From JACVRW01 sp963728155 (GTDB taxonomy: Bacteria; Actinomycetota; Thermoleophilia; Solirubrobacterales; Thermoleophilaceae): a stretch of 64,000 bases of DNA. Made by a program: the position numbers and the translations under genes. The notes below the pieces were generated by a model. The model ran no database searches, was not told the DNA's origin, and saw only the letters and a list, made by a program, of their open reading frames with translations. The stretch is taken from positions 62,001-126,000 of the forward strand of contig CAVSJF010000006.1 in the NCBI GenBank assembly GCA_963728155.1, in the 5' to 3' direction. Positions 1 to 8,366 of this stretch are shown here, piece by piece; within the stretch, counting starts at the first letter, position 1, and each line of letters opens with the position of its first letter.

Positions 1-467
1 GCGCGGCAGACGCTGCGCGAGATGCGCTCGGTGCGCTCGGCGATCTCGTCGCCGTCGTCGGTGATCTCACGCCGCTCCTTCGCGCCGTACGCGTCGCCCA
101 CCGCCATCCGGACCACCGCGATCGGGTAGTGGACTCCCGCCACGGGAGTCACGCCCGGGATGCGCCGGCCGGTGCGGATGATGACCTTGCCGTCGATCGC
201 CTCGCGCAGGATGCGATTGGGGCTGCCCACGTCGTCCTTGCCCTCGGGCGTGATCGTGGCCGCCTTGAGCCCGAAGCGGGCCTCCTTCATGGCCGAGGCC
301 GCCGCATCGACCACCTCGTTCGAGGTGTCTCGCCGGTTGGCCAGCGACAGGTCGTAGTGCTCGAGCTCGAGGTCGAGCTTGACCACCGCGGGATCGAGCA
401 CGCGCAGGGCCTGGTCGAGCAGCTCCTGGCCGGTCTCGTCGCCTTCGAGGACGATAATTCGCAGCAT
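1..467 (-). CDS. Isocitrate/isopropylmalate dehydrogenase family protein, N-terminal part
   Basis: The first 155 codons of a minus-strand gene that runs out of the window at base 1. The start MLRIIVLEGDETGQELL has the opening beta strand and glycine turn of NAD(P)-dependent beta-decarboxylating dehydrogenases. Farther on, residues near GLKAATITPEG and SPNRILRE fit the substrate and cofactor loop where this family reads KGPxxTP and the Leu/Asn/Arg helix. Members oxidise isocitrate (TCA cycle), isopropylmalate (leucine) or homologous acids; the fragment does not decide which, though the motif suits actinobacterial isocitrate dehydrogenases. The start ATG overlaps the ATG proposed for the plus-strand neighbour. 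A TAGATT hexamer lies 8 bases upstream, consistent with a leaderless mRNA. Confidence 0.72.
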   Translation of the reverse strand, partial: MLRIIVLEGDETGQELLDQALRVLDPAVVKLDLELEHYDLSLANRRDTSNEVVDAAASAMKEARFGLKAATITPEGKDDVGSPNRILREAIDGKVIIRTGRRIPGVTPVAGVHYPIAVVRMAVGDAYGAKERREITDDGDEIAERTERISRSVCR

Positions 468-807
468 GGCGCCGGAATCTACCCTGAGCTGCTCATGGTG
501 CGGCCGGGACATCGAGCCCGGTGACGGGTGGCGGGTCCAGGAAGTGCCCGGCGCGCGACGAGCCGCCTTCTGCCGTCTCGAGCACATCGTCCCCTGGTCG
601 ATCCAGGGCGCTCACTGGGAAGCGGGGGAGATCGAGGAGCCGGCCGGCGTGGCCCGCGAGCTCGAGGCCTGCGCTCACTGCGGGGCCGCTCTCACCGACG
701 TCCACCTGGTCCTGGTGCGCCACCGCGGCCCGCACCGCATCCCCGACGCGTTCTGCTCGGCCGGCCACATGGCCGACTGGGCCAAGTCAGGAGGACGTTG
801 GCGTTAA
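466..807 (+). CDS. Small Cys-rich protein with two zinc-knuckle-like Cys pairs
   Basis: A 113-residue protein with two similar halves. Each has a close Cys pair (CSWC, then CAHC) followed about 20 residues later by an FC motif (AAFCRLEH, DAFCSAGH). This fits a duplicated treble-clef or MYM-type zinc site; no enzyme motif is seen. The start is uncertain: the ATG used here overlaps the start codon of the minus-strand dehydrogenase gene, and no in-frame alternative before the first Cys is convincing. The 3' end overlaps the convergent HD-domain gene by 21 bases. Metal binding is inferred from Cys spacing alone and the function is unknown. Confidence 0.6.
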   Translation: MAPESTLSCSWCGRDIEPGDGWRVQEVPGARRAAFCRLEHIVPWSIQGAHWEAGEIEEPAGVARELEACAHCGAALTDVHLVLVRHRGPHRIPDAFCSAGHMADWAKSGGRWR

Positions 808-1360
808 CCCGAGCTCCTCCGAGCGCTGCTCCATGGCCGCGATCAGGAAGGCCACGTGCTCGTCGAAGTCCACGCCGAGCTCCTCAGCGCCCTCGCGCAC
901 CTCGCCGCGGTTCACGCCCGCGGCGAAGCTCGGCTGCTTGAGCTTCTTCTTGACCGACTTCGGCGCCATGCCCTCGATGCCGGTGGGCCGAACGAGCGCG
1001 CAGGCGGCGATGAAGCCCGACAGCTCGTCCACGGCGTAGAGCGTCTTGGCCATCTTCGTCTCGCGCGGGACGCCCAGGAACGTGGCGTGGCCGGCCACCG
1101 CGTCGATGAGCTCCTGCGGGTAGCCCCGCTCCTCGAACAGCTCGAGCGCCTTGCGCGGATGGCCGGTGTCGAGGTCCGGGTAGCGCTCGTAGTCGAGGTC
1201 GTGCAGCAGACCGGTGACGGCGTAGAGCTCCTCGTCCTCGTCCCAGCGCGCGGCGTAGGCGACCATGCCGGCCTCCACGCCGAGCAGGTGCTTGCGCAGC
1301 GATTCGACTCTGGACCCACTCCTCGACGAGCTCCCAGGCCTCCTCGCGTGTAGGCGTCAT
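787..1360 (-). CDS. HD-domain protein (HDIG-type hydrolase), frameshifted
   Basis: The N-terminus MTPTREEAWELVEEW and the rest are in different frames; a missing base near 1300 separates them. Restoring it gives ESLRKHLLGVEAGM and a continuous protein of about 190 residues. The metal motif LLHDLDYERYPD has the paired His-Asp of HD phosphohydrolases, followed by GHPRKALELFEERG and HATFLG. Related proteins are annotated as HDIG-domain hydrolases of unknown substrate. The start at 1360 is preceded 7 bases upstream by a minus-strand TACCCT hexamer. This hexamer shares bases with a possible plus-strand promoter of murA, so the two may diverge from one site. Confidence 0.75.
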
Positions 1361-1367
1361 GCGCGGC

Positions 1368-1377
1368 AGGGTATCCA
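1368..1377. promoter_or_regulatory. Overlapping divergent -10 elements (HD gene / murA)
   Basis: On the minus strand 1368-1373 reads TACCCT, 7 bases before the HD-gene ATG. On the plus strand 1372-1377 reads TATCCA, 25 bases before the murA ATG. The two hexamers share the TA at 1372-1373. No good -35 is obvious for either. Inferred only from sequence. Confidence 0.35.
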
Positions 1378-1402
1378 CGTGCAGAACCGAACATGGGAGC
1401 GA

Positions 1403-2731
1403 ATGGCCTCCGTTACCCTTGCCACCCCGCTCATGGAGAAGTTCGTAATCGAGGGTGGGACCCCGCTCTCGGGCACGGTGGTCCCCGCCGGCAACAAGAA
1501 CGCCGCGCTCCCGGCGCTGGCTGCCACGCTGCTCACCGGCGAGGAGGTCGTGCTGCGGAACATCCCGCGCATTCGCGACGTGCAGGCGATGATCGAGCTG
1601 CTCGTGCGTCTCGGGGCCAAGGCCGAATGGCGCGAGGAGAACGTGGTGTCCGTGCGCTGCGACGAGGTGTCACACACCGAGGTCGACGAGGCCTGGGCCG
1701 AGCGCATTCGGGCCTCGTTCCTGCTGGCCGGCCCGCTGCTCGCGCGCTTCGGCCGAGCGGACATGCCGCCGCCCGGAGGCGACGTGATCGGCCGCCGGCG
1801 GCTCGACCCTCACCTCGATGCCTTCCGCGCCCTGGGTGCCGAGGTGCGCTCCAACGGAGTGTTCGAGCTGCGCGCCCCGGACGGGCTGCACGCCTGCGAT
1901 TTCTTCATGGACGAGCCGTCGGTGATGGCCACCGAGAACGCTCTCATGGCCGCGGCGCTCACGCCGGGCTCGACCGTCATCCACAACGCTGCCTCCGAGC
2001 CGCACGTGCAGGAGCTGGCGCGCCTCCTCATGCAGATGGGGGCGCGAATCGAGGGCATCGGGTCCAACCTCATGATCATCCACGGCCAGGAGGAGCTGGG
2101 CGGCGCCGACTACACCATCGGCCCCGACCACATCGAGATCGGCTCCTTCATCGCGCTGGCCGCGTGCACCGGCGGCGAGCTGCGCATCCGCGGCTGCGTC
2201 GCGGACGACCTGCGGATGACGAAGCTCGCCTTCGAGCGGCTCGGCTGCCGGATCGAGTACGACGGGCAGGACGTGCTGGTGCCCTCCGGCCAGGAGCTGC
2301 GCATCCGCTCCGACGAGGGCGACGCGGTTTCGAAGATCGAGGACGGTCCGTGGCCAGCTTTCCCGGCCGACCTGACCTCGATCGCGCTGGCCATGGCCAC
2401 TCAGGCCGACGGCCTGGTGCTGATTCACGAGAAGATGTTCGAGAACCGGCTGTTCTTCGTGGACAAGCTGGTGACGATGGGCGCTCGGGTCATCGTCTGC
2501 GACCCGCACCGCGCGGTCGTAAGCGGCCCGAGCCGGCTTCACGGTGAGCGCGTGGAGAGCCCGGACATCCGGGCGGGCATGGCGATGCTCATCGCGGCGC
2601 TGTGCGCCGAGGGCAGGTCCGAGATCGGCAACATCCGCCAGATCGACCGCGGCTACGAGCGGATCGACGAGCGGCTGCGAGCGCTCGGCGCGCGCATCGA
2701 GCGCGTGGCCTCCGAGCGCGTGCCCGCCTAG
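1403..2731 (+). CDS. murA: UDP-N-acetylglucosamine 1-carboxyvinyltransferase, Cys-to-Asp type
   Basis: Transfers enolpyruvate from PEP to UDP-GlcNAc, the first committed step of peptidoglycan synthesis in the cytosol. The 442-residue protein is of normal length, with AGNKNAALP near residue 30 (UDP-GlcNAc and PEP binding) and the catalytic loop around residues 118-132. There the sequence reads PPPGGDVIG: Asp127 stands where fosfomycin-sensitive enzymes have the Cys that the drug alkylates. Mycobacterial and chlamydial enzymes carry the same change. ATG 1403 follows a GGGAG at short spacing; MEKFVIEGG ten codons later is an alternative start. First gene of a long run continuing into the his genes 15 bases downstream. 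Confidence 0.95.
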   Translation: MASVTLATPLMEKFVIEGGTPLSGTVVPAGNKNAALPALAATLLTGEEVVLRNIPRIRDVQAMIELLVRLGAKAEWREENVVSVRCDEVSHTEVDEAWAERIRASFLLAGPLLARFGRADMPPPGGDVIGRRRLDPHLDAFRALGAEVRSNGVFELRAPDGLHACDFFMDEPSVMATENALMAAALTPGSTVIHNAASEPHVQELARLLMQMGARIEGIGSNLMIIHGQEELGGADYTIGPDHIEIGSFIALAACTGGELRIRGCVADDLRMTKLAFERLGCRIEYDGQDVLVPSGQELRIRSDEGDAVSKIEDGPWPAFPADLTSIALAMATQADGLVLIHEKMFENRLFFVDKLVTMGARVIVCDPHRAVVSGPSRLHGERVESPDIRAGMAMLIAALCAEGRSEIGNIRQIDRGYERIDERLRALGARIERVASERVPA

Positions 2732-2746
2732 GTCTCGGAGGTCTCA

Positions 2747-3764
2747 ATGAACCGAAAGGATCCCTCCGGCGCGGGCCAGCCCGCGCCCTCGCGCACTGCG
2801 GCCATCCCGCCGGGCACCCGCGACGTGCTCCCGGACGAGATGCGCGAGCTGCGAGCGATCTCGGCCCGCATGCGCGAGACCTTCGAGGCTGCCGGGTACG
2901 GAGAGGTCCACACGCCCGCAGTGGAGTACGAGGAGGTGCTGCGCCGTGGAGAGGAGCGGGCCGCCGGCGCGCGCTACCGCACCTTCGACGAGCAGGGCGA
3001 CGTGCTCGCGCTTCGCTCGGACATGACGATCCCCATCGCGCGTGTGGTGGGCAGCCGCTTCGCCGCCGCCCGGCCGCCGCTGCGCTTCTGCTATTTCGCC
3101 CACGCCTGGCGTGCGGTCGACCGCGGGGTGGGCGAGCCGCGCGAGTTCCTGCAGGGCGGCCTGGAGCTGATCGGCACTCGCGCCCCGGAGGGGGAGGCGG
3201 AGGTGGTGGCGCTCACCGTGGCCGCCCTGGACGCGGCGGGGCTGCGCCGCCACCGCGTCGGGGTGGGGGACGGGTCGCTGTACGGCAACCTGCTCACCTC
3301 TTTCGGCGTGACCGGAGAGAGCCAGCGGCCGCTGCTGGAGGCGCTCTCGCGCCGCGATCTCGTGGGAATCGACAGGGGGGTCAGCACGCTGGACGCGCTC
3401 CCCGAGCGCGACCGCACGGTCCTGATGCGGCTGCCCGAGCTGCGCGGCGGGCCCGAGGTGCTGGCCCGCGCGGACGGGCCGGCCGCCGCCGCGGTGGAGG
3501 GCCTGCGCGAGCTTCACGAGCTGCTCGAGCAGCGCGGCGTGGCCGACCGGGTGATCTTCGACCTCGGGCCTGGTGCGCGAGCTCGGCTACTACACGGGTG
3601 CCGTATTCGAGGTCTACGACCCGGCGGTGGGCTTCGCGCTCGGCGGCGGTGGGCGCTACGACGATCTGCTGGGCCGCTTCGGCCGCGACCTCCCCGCGTG
3701 CGGGATGGCACTAGACGTGCAGCGCGTGCACATGGCTCAGGCCGCCGAGGAGGCGCTGGCGTGA
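2747..3764 (+). CDS. hisZ: ATP phosphoribosyltransferase regulatory subunit, frameshifted
   Basis: A class II aminoacyl-tRNA synthetase-like protein without an anticodon-binding domain, about 338 residues once repaired. It shows PPGTRDVLPDE, LRSDMTIPIAR (motif 2 region) and GLxLVRELGYYTGAVFE, then ALGGGGRYDDLLGRFG. HisZ pairs with the short form of HisG, and the next gene is exactly that form, which favours HisZ over a histidyl-tRNA synthetase. One extra G in a GGG run near 3571 breaks the frame just before ELGYYTG; removing it restores the protein. The stop overlaps the hisG GTG as GTGA. Confidence 0.9.
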
Positions 3765-4390
3765 CCGCGCCCCTGACCATCGCCGTGCCGCGCGGGGCCC
3801 TGTTCTCCGACACCCTCGGCCTGCTCGACCGCCTTGGTGTGGACACGACGGAGGTCCGGACCAACGACCGCCGGCTCCTCTTCGAGGAATCCGGAATCGT
3901 GACCATGCGCCCGTCGGACGTACCCACCTACGTGGAGCACGGCTCGGCCGATGTCGGCATCGTCGGCAAGGACGTGCTGCTCGAGCAGTCACAGCGCAAG
4001 GTCTACGAGCTGCTCGACCTGGGCTACGGCGAGTGCCGGATGGTGGTTGCCGCGCGCGAGGGGGGCGACCCGATCGCCGACGCACTGCGCCGTCTCGGCC
4101 GCGTGCGCATCGCCACCAAATACCCGCGCATCGCCGCCGAGCACTTCGCCGCCACCGGCCGTCAGGCGGAGATCGTCGAGGTGAAGGGCTCGGTGGAGCT
4201 CGCCCCGCTCACCGGCCTGGTCGACGCGATCGTCGATCTCACCGCCACGGGGCGCACGCTCGACGAGAACGGCCTCCGCGCGACGGAGGAGATCGTGCTG
4301 TGCACGGCGCGCCTGATCGCCAATCCGGTGTCCCACAAGCTCAAGGCGGGCCAGATCGACGCCATCGTGGAGCGGGTGCGCGAGCGGTGA
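3761..4390 (+). CDS. hisG: ATP phosphoribosyltransferase, short (HisZ-dependent) form
   Basis: First step of histidine synthesis: ATP plus PRPP to phosphoribosyl-ATP. The 209-residue length is that of the short form, which lacks the C-terminal histidine-binding regulatory domain and needs HisZ. Visible motifs are IAVPRGALF at the start, SADVGIVGKDVL in the middle, and the PRPP loop DLTATGRTLDENGL near residues 160-173. The GTG start overlaps the hisZ stop, and its own stop overlaps the hisD GTG, both by 4 bases, so the three are likely translationally coupled. Intact. Confidence 0.95.
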   Translation: MTAPLTIAVPRGALFSDTLGLLDRLGVDTTEVRTNDRRLLFEESGIVTMRPSDVPTYVEHGSADVGIVGKDVLLEQSQRKVYELLDLGYGECRMVVAAREGGDPIADALRRLGRVRIATKYPRIAAEHFAATGRQAEIVEVKGSVELAPLTGLVDAIVDLTATGRTLDENGLRATEEIVLCTARLIANPVSHKLKAGQIDAIVERVRER

Positions 4391-5628
4391 GGGTCGTGCG
4401 CGACCGCGTCGAGCGCCCGGCGCCACCGCCCGCCCGCGAGTCCGAGGTGACGGGCCATCATCGACCAGGTGCGCCGCGAGGGCGACGCCGCGGTGATCGA
4501 GCTGACCGAGCGCTTCGACCATGCCGAGCTCGGCCCGGGCGAGCTGCGCGTGGACCCACGCGAGCTGGAGGCCGCGCTCGGCGTGCTCGAGCCCGATGTT
4601 CGGGACGGGCTGCGAGCACGGCGATCGACAATGTTCGCGCCGTGGTGCAGGCGCAGCTGCGCGAACCGGTGGAGATCGAGCTGGCCGAGGGTCAGCGCAT
4701 CACCGTGGCCGAGCAGCCGGTGCGCCGCGCGGCGGTGTACGTCCCCGGCGGCCGGGCGCCCTATCCATCCACGGTGGTGATGGGCGCGGTGACCGCCCGG
4801 GCCGCCGGGGTGGGGGAGATCGCCGTGTGCGCCCCACCCGGGCCCGGCGGGCGCGCGCATCCCGTGATCCTGGCCGCGTGCGTGCTCTGCGAGGTGAGCG
4901 AGGTGTACCGGATGGGCGGGGCGCAGGCCATCGCCGCGCTGGCCTACGGAACCGAGTCGGTGGCGGCGGTGGACGTGATCGCCGGCCCGGGAAACGCCTG
5001 GGTGCAGGAGGCCAAGCGCCAGGTGGCGTGGACGCGGGTCGGCATCGACGGGATCGCGGGGCCGAGCGAGCTCGTGGTGGTGGCGGCGCCGGGGTGCCGA
5101 TCCCGAGCTGGTCGCCCTCGACCTGCTCGCCCAGGCCGAGCACGGAGAGGAGAGCCCGCTGTGGCTGATCTCGACTTCGGCAGAGGTGCTGGCCGCGGTG
5201 GAGAGCGGAGGTCGAGCGCCTCGCGCCGGGACGCCCGAGCGCGGCCGACGCGGAGCTCTCGCTGCTCGCCGCCGCCGGCCCGGCCGAGGCGCCTCGAGCT
5301 GGCCGAGCGGATCGCCCCCGAGCACCTCGAGCTGGTCGGCGAGGAGGCCGAGGCACTCGCGGGCCGCGTGCGCCGCGCGGGCTGCCTGTTCGTGGGCGCC
5401 GGCGCGGCCACCGCCTTCGGCGACTACGTGGCGGGCTCGAACCACGTGCTGCCCACCGGAGGAGCCGCGCGGTTTCAGAGCGCGCTCTCGGCCAGTACGT
5501 TTCGGCGCCGGATGGCTCACGTATCCTTGCCCGGCGAGGCGCCCGGGCGTCTCGCGCCCGCAGGCGCCGCCCTGGCCCGCGCCGAGGGCTTTCCCGTGCA
5601 CGCCGAGTCGATGGAGCGCCGGGCGTGA
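4387..5628 (+). CDS. hisD: Histidinol dehydrogenase, heavily frameshifted
   Basis: Oxidises L-histidinol to histidine in two NAD-dependent steps with zinc. Family landmarks are spread over all three frames: IIDQVRREGDAAV, YVPGGRAPYPSTVVM, MGGAQAIAALAYGTE, IAGPGNAWVQEAKR, IAGPSELVVVA, IAPEHLEL and GSNHVLPTGG. Five indels reconcile them: an extra base near 4453, a missing one near 4615, and extra bases near 5095, 5210 and 5297, several at short G or C runs. The repaired protein would be about 412 residues, slightly below the usual 430. GTGA overlaps join it to hisG and hisB. So many breaks in an essential pathway gene with intact motifs argue for consensus errors, not decay. Confidence 0.88.
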   Translation: MRVVRDRVERPAPPPARESEVTGHHRPGAPRGRRRGDRADRALRPCRARPGRAARGPTRAGGRARRARARCSGRAASTAIDNVRAVVQAQLREPVEIELAEGQRITVAEQPVRRAAVYVPGGRAPYPSTVVMGAVTARAAGVGEIAVCAPPGPGGRAHPVILAACVLCEVSEVYRMGGAQAIAALAYGTESVAAVDVIAGPGNAWVQEAKRQVAWTRVGIDGIAGPSELVVVAAPGCRSRAGRPRPARPGRARRGEPAVADLDFGRGAGRGGERRSSASRRDARARPTRSSRCSPPPARPRRLELAERIAPEHLELVGEEAEALAGRVRRAGCLFVGAGAATAFGDYVAGSNHVLPTGGAARFQSALSASTFRRRMAHVSLPGEAPGRLAPAGAALARAEGFPVHAESMERRA

Positions 5629-6204
5629 GCCGAACCTCGCAGATCCAGCGGACCACAGGCGAAACCGATGTAGGGCTGAGCCTCGACCTCGACGGCTCGG
5701 GCGCGGGCACGCGCGAGACCGGCGTGGCTTCTTCGATCACCTGCTCGACGCGCTGGCCCGCCACGGCGGGCTCGACCTCGACGTCCGGGTGCAGGGGGAC
5801 CTGAGACCGGGCCCCACCACACCGTCGAGGACACGGGCATCGTGCTCGGCCAGGCCATCGACGAGGCGCTCGGCGACCGTGCGGGCATCCGCCGATTCGG
5901 CCACGCGGTGCTGCCCATGGACGAGGCTCGGGCCGCCTGCGCGATCGACCTGTCGGGCCGCCCCTACACCTCCTTCGAGGCGGACTTCCCGGCCGAGCGC
6001 GTGGGCGACTTCGACACCGATCTGGCCGAGGAGTTCTTCCGGGCCGTGGCCAACAGCGCCAAGCTCACGCTGCACCTGTCGGTCGAGGCCGGCACCAACG
6101 CGCACCACATGGTGGAGGTGGCCTTCAAGGCCTTCGCCCGCGCGCTGCGCCAGGCGGTGGAGATCGAGGGCGGCGGCGTGCCGTCCACCAAGGGCCTGCT
6201 GTGA
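5625..6204 (+). CDS. hisB: Imidazoleglycerol-phosphate dehydratase, frameshifted
   Basis: Dehydrates imidazole glycerol phosphate to imidazole acetol phosphate; monofunctional, with no histidinol-phosphatase domain. The manganese-binding repeats are present: FFDHLLDALARHGG, HHTVEDTG and AHHMVEVAFKAFARAL, followed by the typical end VPSTKGLL. Two missing bases, near 5728 and 5806, put the N-terminus, middle and C-terminus in three frames; restoring a G at each gives about 192 residues, the usual length. GTG 5625 overlaps the hisD stop. Confidence 0.9.
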
Positions 6205-6217
6205 TCTTGTCGAGGCG

Positions 6218-6826
6218 ATGATCGCCATAGTCGAATACGGCATGGGCAACCTGCGCTCGGTGGCCAAGGCGCTGGAGCACGTGGGGGCGGAGCCCGTGCT
6301 CACCCACGACCACGCGCGCGTGCGCGAGGCGCGCGCGATCGTGCTGCCGGGGGTGGGCGCCATGCCCAAGGCGATGGAGCGGGTACGCAGCCTCAAGCTC
6401 GACCAGCTGCTGCGCGAGCGCGTGGAGGCGGGCGTGCCGCTGATCGGCCTGTGCATGGGCATGCAGCTGCTCTTCCAGTCCACCACCGAGCTCGGCGGGG
6501 CCGAGGGGATCGGCCTGCTGGAGGGGACCGTGGAGCGCCTCGACGCGCCCAAGGTCCCCCAGATCGGCTGGAACGAGGTGAGCTGGCGGCGCGAGAGCGC
6601 GCTGACCGAAGGATCTGCCCCAGCCCTGCGCCTTCTACCACGCCAACTCCTATGCGCCGCGCCCCGCCCACGACCGAGACGTGCTCGGAACCGCTGACTA
6701 CGAGGGCGAGTTCGTGAGCGTGGTGGAGCGCGCCGCCGGTATACGGCCTGCAGTCGCACCCCGAGAAGTCGGGCCCCGACGGGCTGCGGCTGCTGCAAGA
6801 ACTTCGTGCGCCTCGCGGCGGCATGA
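6218..6826 (+). CDS. hisH: Imidazole glycerol phosphate synthase, glutaminase subunit, frameshifted
   Basis: Class I glutamine amidotransferase that feeds ammonia to HisF. It starts MIAIVEYGMGNLRSV and carries LPGVGAM (oxyanion region) and the nucleophile elbow GLCMGMQLLF. The catalytic His and Glu appear as LQSHPEKSG in another frame. Extra bases near 6613, 6739 and 6796 break the second half (PCAFYHANSY, GEFVSVVERA, KNFVRLAA). The repaired length of about 202 residues is normal. The stop overlaps the hisA ATG as ATGA. Confidence 0.9.
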
Positions 6827-7559
6827 TCCTCCTGCCGGCGGTCGACATCCGCGACGGCAAGGCCGTGCGCCTGCGTCAGGGCGACTTCGACCAGGAGACG
6901 GTCTACGCCGACGATCCGCTCGACGCCGCCCGGTCGTTCGTCGAGGCCGGCGCCCGGTTCCTGCACCTGGTCGATCTCGACGGCGCCCGCGCGGGCGAGC
7001 CGGTCAACCTCCACCACGTGGAGCGCATCGCGCAGGGGTGGACGTGCCGCTCGAGCTGGGCGGCGGGCTACGCTCGATCGAATCGATCCGCCGGGCGCTC
7101 GCGGCCGGGGCCGACCGCGTGGTGCTGGGCACGGCGGCCTTCACCGACCCCGACATGCTCGACGAGGCCCTGTCGGCGTTCACCACGCGGATCCTGGTCG
7201 GCGTGGACGTGCGCGGCGGGCAGGTGTCGGTGTCGGGCTGGACCCGCGAGACCCAGGTCCGCGGCGAGGACGCCATCCGGCGCATGCAGGCCCGCGGGGT
7301 CACCCGCTTCGTCTACACCAACGTGGACCGCGACGGCATGCTCGAGGGCCTCGATGTGGACGAGGTGCGGCGGGTGTCGGAGGCGGTGCGCGGCCGGTTC
7401 CTGATCTCGGGCGGGATCGGCTCGCTCGACGACCTCGTGGCCCTGCGCGAGCTGCGCCTGCTCAACCTGGCCGGCGTGATCTCCGGCAAGGCGCTCTACG
7501 AGGGGCGTTTCGGCGTTCGCGGAGGGACAGGCCGCGCTCGACGGGGAGGCCGCGGCTGA
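6823..7559 (+). CDS. hisA: ProFAR isomerase, frameshifted
   Basis: Beta/alpha-barrel isomerase that opens the ring of ProFAR to PRFAR. Visible are LPAVDIRDGKAVRL (Asp8 as catalytic base), then after a frameshift LELGGGLRS and RVVLGTAAF, TNVDRDGMLEG (second catalytic Asp), and ISGGIGSLDDL and GVISGKALYEGRF at the phosphate site. One missing G near 7033 causes the clear break. The last 16 codons (after EGRF) do not look like the usual helix; an extra G near 7511 restores FAEGQAALDGEAA, but the exact end is unclear. It is not evidently the dual-function PriA of Actinobacteria, a point sequence inspection cannot settle. Confidence 0.9.
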
Positions 7560-8361
7560 TGCTGCTGCGGCGCGTGATCCCCTGCCTCGACGTCGACAAG
7601 GGCCGCGTCGTCAAGGGCGTCGAGTTCCTCAACCTGCGCGACGCGGGCGACCCCGTGGAGCTGGCCGTGCGCTACCAGGACGAGGGCGCCGACGAGATCG
7701 TCTTCCTCGACATCACGGCCTCGCACGAGAAGCGCGAGACGGTGGCGCGAGCTGGCTCGGCGCTGCGCCGACGACGTGTTCATCCCCTTCACGATCGGCG
7801 GGGGCGTGCGCTCGGTGGAGGACGCCCAGGCCGTGCTCGACGCGGGAGCCGACAAGGTGTCGGTCAACTCCGCCGCCGTGGCGCGCCCAGAGCTGCTGGG
7901 CGAGCTGGCGGCGATATTCGGGGCGCAGTGCGTGGTGTTGGCCATCGACGCCCGCGCTGAGGGCGGCGCGGATACGCTTCGCTCCGGTGCGGGCAGAGCC
8001 CGCCCCCTCGCGCACTACGGCGTGTACGTCAACGGCGGCCGCACCCCGGTGGGGCGCGACGCCGTCGAGTGGGCTCGCGAGGGCGTGGAGCGCGGCGCGG
8101 GGGAGATCCTGCTCACGAGCATGGACCGCGACGGCACCGAGGACGGCTACGAGCTGGAGCTGACGCGCGCGGTGGCGGAGGCGGTCGACGTGCCGGTGAT
8201 CGCCAGCGGCGGCGCCGGGACGCTCGAGCATCTCGTCGACGCGGTGGCCGAGGGCGGCGCGGACGCCGTGCTGTGCGCCTCGATCTTCCACTACGGACAG
8301 CACACCGTGGGTGAGGCGAAGGAGCGCATGCGCGCGGCCGGCATCCCCGTGCGCCTCGTAG
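7559..8361 (+). CDS. hisF: Imidazole glycerol phosphate synthase, cyclase subunit, frameshifted
   Basis: Closes the imidazole ring using ammonia from HisH. The barrel shows VIPCLDVDKGRVVKG (catalytic Asp11), FTIGGGVRSVEDA, VLAIDAR (second catalytic Asp), SMDRDGTEDGYEL, VIASGGAGTLEHL and ADAVLCASIFHYGQ. A base-count error near 7750 separates the first 65 codons from the rest. In the sequence as given no stop follows GIPVRL, and the frame runs on into the nucleotidyltransferase. A TAG at 8359-8361 lies one frame away and would end HisF as GIPVRS if one C of GCGCCTCG is an insertion, the same context as an insertion in hisD; that end is used here. Confidence 0.9.
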
Positions 8362-8366
8362 ACGCC

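Noticed and set aside
4387..6826. Pseudogene decay of the his operon
   Set aside because: Every catalytic motif is kept, only single-base length errors occur, no internal stops arise by substitution, and essential non-his genes show the same pattern.
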